From contig JAAZGG010000021.1 in the NCBI GenBank assembly GCA_012511355.1, positions 1-8,832 on the forward strand: a stretch of 8,832 nt of DNA. The letters are read 5' to 3'. A program made the translations under genes and the position numbers. The first letter of the stretch is position 1. Every line of letters begins with the position of its first letter. Source of the stretch: a bacterium. GTDB lineage: Bacteria > Bacillota_I > Bacilli_A > RFN20 > UBA1709. This document shows, piece by piece, positions 6,674 through 8,832 of the stretch. Under the pieces are notes generated by a model that saw nothing but the letters and a program-made list of their open reading frames with translations, did not search any database and was not told where the DNA came from.

Positions 6674-6680
6674 CCCCTCC
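6674..6680 (-). promoter_or_regulatory. Ribosome binding site of the P-type ATPase gene (decides the start)
   Basis: GGAGGGG lies 9 nt upstream of the ATG at 6664. An in-frame TTG at 6682 directly overlaps this sequence and would have no site of its own, so the shorter protein starting MRKKVSK is the right one. Confidence 0.75.
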
Positions 6681-6691
6681 AATATGGCTTA

Positions 6692-6720
6692 ATTATAGAT
6701 TAAACTTCCCAATTGTTCAA
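6692..6720 (-). promoter_or_regulatory. Sigma-A promoter of the P-type ATPase gene
   Basis: On the minus strand TTGAAC (6720-6715) is followed after 17 bp by a perfect TATAAT (6697-6692). Transcription would begin near 6685, giving a leader of about 20 nt. The promoter lies in the 71-bp gap after uvrC, so the ATPase can be expressed apart from the repair genes, although read-through from them is not excluded. Confidence 0.78.
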
Positions 6721-6735
6721 GAAAATAAGGTAGAT

Positions 6736-8490
6736 TTAGCCAATTTTATCTTTTATGGCGATAGCAACGGCTTTAGGAACATATTGTAATAATTCTTCTA
6801 ACGAGGCCTCTGCAATTTTGCTAACACTGCCAAAAGCCTTAAGTAAAGCTTGCTTGCGCACCTTACCCAAACCTGCTATTCCATCGAGTTCTGATTTAAA
6901 CAAATCCTTGCTTCTTCTATCATGGTGATAACTGAGGGCGAAACGATGCACCTCATCTTGCATCCTGCTCAAAAGAAAGAAGAGTTCTGGTAAATCTTGA
7001 ATATTTATTAAAAGACCATCAGCCTGCATTAATGCTGAGGTTTGATGCTTGCTATCTTTAACAAGACCCACTACTGGTAAATCATAATTTAAAGACGATA
7101 AAGCTTTCTTGGCGGCTAGAATTTGACTGGGCCCACCATCGACAATCAAAAGGTCACTAAGTTTTCCTTTCTCACTTAACAAGCGGTAATAACGCCGATA
7201 GATAACCTCATACATACTGGCGGCATCATCACGGGTTTCTTCATTATTAATCTTATATTTCCTATAGAGTCTTTTAGCAGGTAAACCATTGATAAAAACC
7301 ACCACCGCACTAACGGCCGCATCACCCTGATAGTGGGAATTATCTATGAGTTCAATACGGTAAGGCGTTTTAATATTAAGGCGTTTTCCAAGTTCATCTA
7401 AAACGGCTAAAACCCGCAAATCTTGTTTACTGTTTAGGTGTTTTTCCTCCATCGCACTAATGGCGTTCTGGGCAGCCATCTGTAATAAAACTAAATTATT
7501 TCCTCTACTTGGTGCAATAATTTTTAATTCTAAAACTTCCGAAAGTAAGGGGGCATCACTGAGTTTTGGCATAATTAAAAGTTGGGGTTTTAATTCCTTT
7601 TCATAATACTGCATAAGGTAGCTGATAAACTGATTTTCAACCTCGCCATAACAACTGACAACCTCACTGTGTTTAAGTTTTAAAATACCTGAGCGAAAAC
7701 ATAAAATACTGCTGGCTAAGTCGCCATCCTTACTATGAAAGGCGATGACATCTTTATCAATTTTATTATTCGTCTGAACATTTTGTTGACTGGTAATATG
7801 ATCAATTCCCTCAATGATCTCCTTATACTCTTTTGCCCGTTCAAAGGCTAGAGCTTCTGAACATTCTTGCATCTTCTTTACTAGTTCATCACGAATATCT
7901 TTGCTATCCCCCTGCATAAAACGCTGGATCTTTTGAATGAGTTCTTGATAGGTTTCCTCTGCTATCTTATTGATACAAGGTGCTAAACATTGACCGATAT
8001 GATAATAAAGACAGGGCTTTTTAGGTAAACTACGACACTTACGTAAAGGAAAAATCCTATTTAAAAGATTAAGGGTAGATCTAGCGGCTTTCCCCTCAGG
8101 ATACGGTCCATAATATTTAGAATTCTTATCTTTAATCCTTCTTGCGATTCCTAGGTAAGGATGGGTATCAAGCTTTAATTGAATATATGGATAAGCCTTA
8201 TCATCCTTAAGCAGGATATTATAAGGCGGATTATAAGTGTGAATTAGATTTATTTCTAAAAGCAGAGCCTCTTTTTCCGTTGAAGTGATAATCGTTTCAA
8301 AAGTAAAAATTTCCCTTACCATCTTAGCCGTTTTACCATTATGGGGCCTGTTAAAATAGGACTTAACCCTTTTATCTAAAAATTTAGCCTTGCCAACATA
8401 GATAATTTGATCATCCTTATTCTTCATCAAATAGCAGCCAGGCAAGGGCTTTAATAAGGCTAGTTTTTCCTTAAGTAAATCACTTAACAT
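6736..8490 (-). CDS. uvrC: UvrABC excinuclease subunit C
   Basis: UvrC (584 residues, normal length) makes both incisions around bulky DNA lesions in nucleotide excision repair, recruited by UvrB bound to damaged DNA. The GIY-YIG nuclease (about 14-93) shows GCY (18-20), YVG (31-33), Arg41 and Glu79 in EALLLE, for the 3' cut. Cys152, Cys160, Cys168 and Cys172 match the Fe-S cluster cysteines reported in UvrC. The UVR helices that contact UvrB lie at about 195-232. The RNase H-like nuclease for the 5' cut contains LIDNSH (Asp383), a second acidic site near Asp421, IVDGG (Asp451) and DEVHRFA (His515). A C-terminal pair of helix-hairpin-helix motifs (about 532-584) binds DNA. All domains look intact. 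It starts 2 nt after the mutS2 stop, with AAGGA 6 nt before the ATG, so the two genes are surely cotranscribed. Confidence 0.97.
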   Translation of the reverse strand: MLSDLLKEKLALLKPLPGCYLMKNKDDQIIYVGKAKFLDKRVKSYFNRPHNGKTAKMVREIFTFETIITSTEKEALLLEINLIHTYNPPYNILLKDDKAYPYIQLKLDTHPYLGIARRIKDKNSKYYGPYPEGKAARSTLNLLNRIFPLRKCRSLPKKPCLYYHIGQCLAPCINKIAEETYQELIQKIQRFMQGDSKDIRDELVKKMQECSEALAFERAKEYKEIIEGIDHITSQQNVQTNNKIDKDVIAFHSKDGDLASSILCFRSGILKLKHSEVVSCYGEVENQFISYLMQYYEKELKPQLLIMPKLSDAPLLSEVLELKIIAPSRGNNLVLLQMAAQNAISAMEEKHLNSKQDLRVLAVLDELGKRLNIKTPYRIELIDNSHYQGDAAVSAVVVFINGLPAKRLYRKYKINNEETRDDAASMYEVIYRRYYRLLSEKGKLSDLLIVDGGPSQILAAKKALSSLNYDLPVVGLVKDSKHQTSALMQADGLLINIQDLPELFFLLSRMQDEVHRFALSYHHDRRSKDLFKSELDGIAGLGKVRKQALLKAFGSVSKIAEASLEELLQYVPKAVAIAIKDKIG

Positions 8491-8492
8491 AG

Positions 8493-8832
8493 TTAATCCT
8501 TTAAGACGACAATAGTCGCCCCCATGCCTCCATCGTAGGCCCCAGCATGATGATAGTCTTTGACATATTTACAATCCTTTAAGTAAGCATAAACGGCCTT
8601 TTTAAGCGCCCCAGTTCCATAACCATGGATGATGCGGACGCTTTTTAAATGTGGTCTTAAGACATCGTCGAGATATTTATCAAGCATAGAAAGAGCTTCA
8701 TCAACCCGCTTACCGATTAAATTCAACTCAACTGGCACTTGAATAGACTCAACCTTATAAGTGGACTTTGGTTTTTCTTCCTGCTTCTTCTTACTAGGCC
8801 TTAAATTAGAAGACTTGACTATTAAGCTAAGA
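8493..8832 (-). CDS. mutS2: Endonuclease MutS2, C-terminal Smr domain (5' part beyond window)
   Basis: An open frame enters from the window edge and ends at a TAA (8495-8493). Only about 113 C-terminal residues are visible. The first part is a linker rich in Lys and Glu (SKKKQEEKPKSTYKVE). Residues from VPVELNLIGKRVDEAL onward form an Smr domain with the conserved IIHGYGTGALKKAV loop. MutS2 binds branched DNA and, in Bacillus, also splits collided ribosomes; the Smr part supplies nuclease activity or ribosome contact. An internal start is unlikely: the frame is open throughout, and the GTG (Val) at 8738 has no binding site and would remove the linker. The usual LDLRG at the domain start reads LNLIG here, which may affect nuclease function. 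It is coupled to uvrC downstream. A stand-alone Smr protein cannot be excluded, but the length and linker favour MutS2. Confidence 0.88.
   Translation of the reverse strand, partial: LSLIVKSSNLRPSKKKQEEKPKSTYKVESIQVPVELNLIGKRVDEALSMLDKYLDDVLRPHLKSVRIIHGYGTGALKKAVYAYLKDCKYVKDYHHAGAYDGGMGATIVVLKD

Noticed and set aside
1..8832. CRISPR array or insertion sequence
   Set aside because: No regularly spaced direct repeats, no transposase-like open frame and no paired terminal repeats with target duplication were seen.

Overview
The window looks like the chromosome of a low-GC Gram-positive bacterium, possibly of the Erysipelotrichia or a relative. The grounds are AT-rich DNA, strong AGGAGG-type ribosome binding sites, TTGAAA/TATAAT-type promoters with 17-bp spacers, and the pairing of a MutS2-type gene with uvrC. 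The placement is my impression of the proteins, not a tree. Every gene I can support is on the minus strand, so transcription runs from high to low coordinates. Tryptophan is coded by TGG and no stop is TGA, which is consistent with the standard code.

Right part (8832 down to 4187) is housekeeping. It holds the 3' end of mutS2 (Smr domain, cut by the window edge), uvrC starting 2 nt after it (complete: GIY-YIG nuclease, Fe-S cysteines, RNase H-like nuclease, helix-hairpin-helix), and then, behind its own near-consensus promoter, a P-type cation ATPase with a long lysine-rich N-terminal tail. Next comes a tRNA-Arg(UCU) gene with an encoded CCA, its own promoter and a clean intrinsic terminator.

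Left part (3839 down to 79), directly on the 3' side of the tRNA, is accessory. A compact three-gene operon encodes a MazG-like nucleotide pyrophosphohydrolase, a large protein joining a PD-(D/E)XK-type nuclease to a Schlafen-group-3-like (DUF2075) SF1 helicase, and a 61-residue Xre-type helix-turn-helix protein. The gaps are 26 and 11 nt. After a roughly 380-bp stretch holding a degraded coding remnant, a strong promoter drives a fusion of a Bro-N/DinD-like domain with a complete Fic AMP-transferase domain carrying a class III inhibitory motif.

Nucleotide pyrophosphatase, nuclease-helicase, small regulator and Fic enzyme beside a tRNA gene make a plausible defence or stress module. That role is inferred from domains and position; the sequence does not prove it. 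No integrase, transposase, CRISPR array or duplicated tRNA end is visible.
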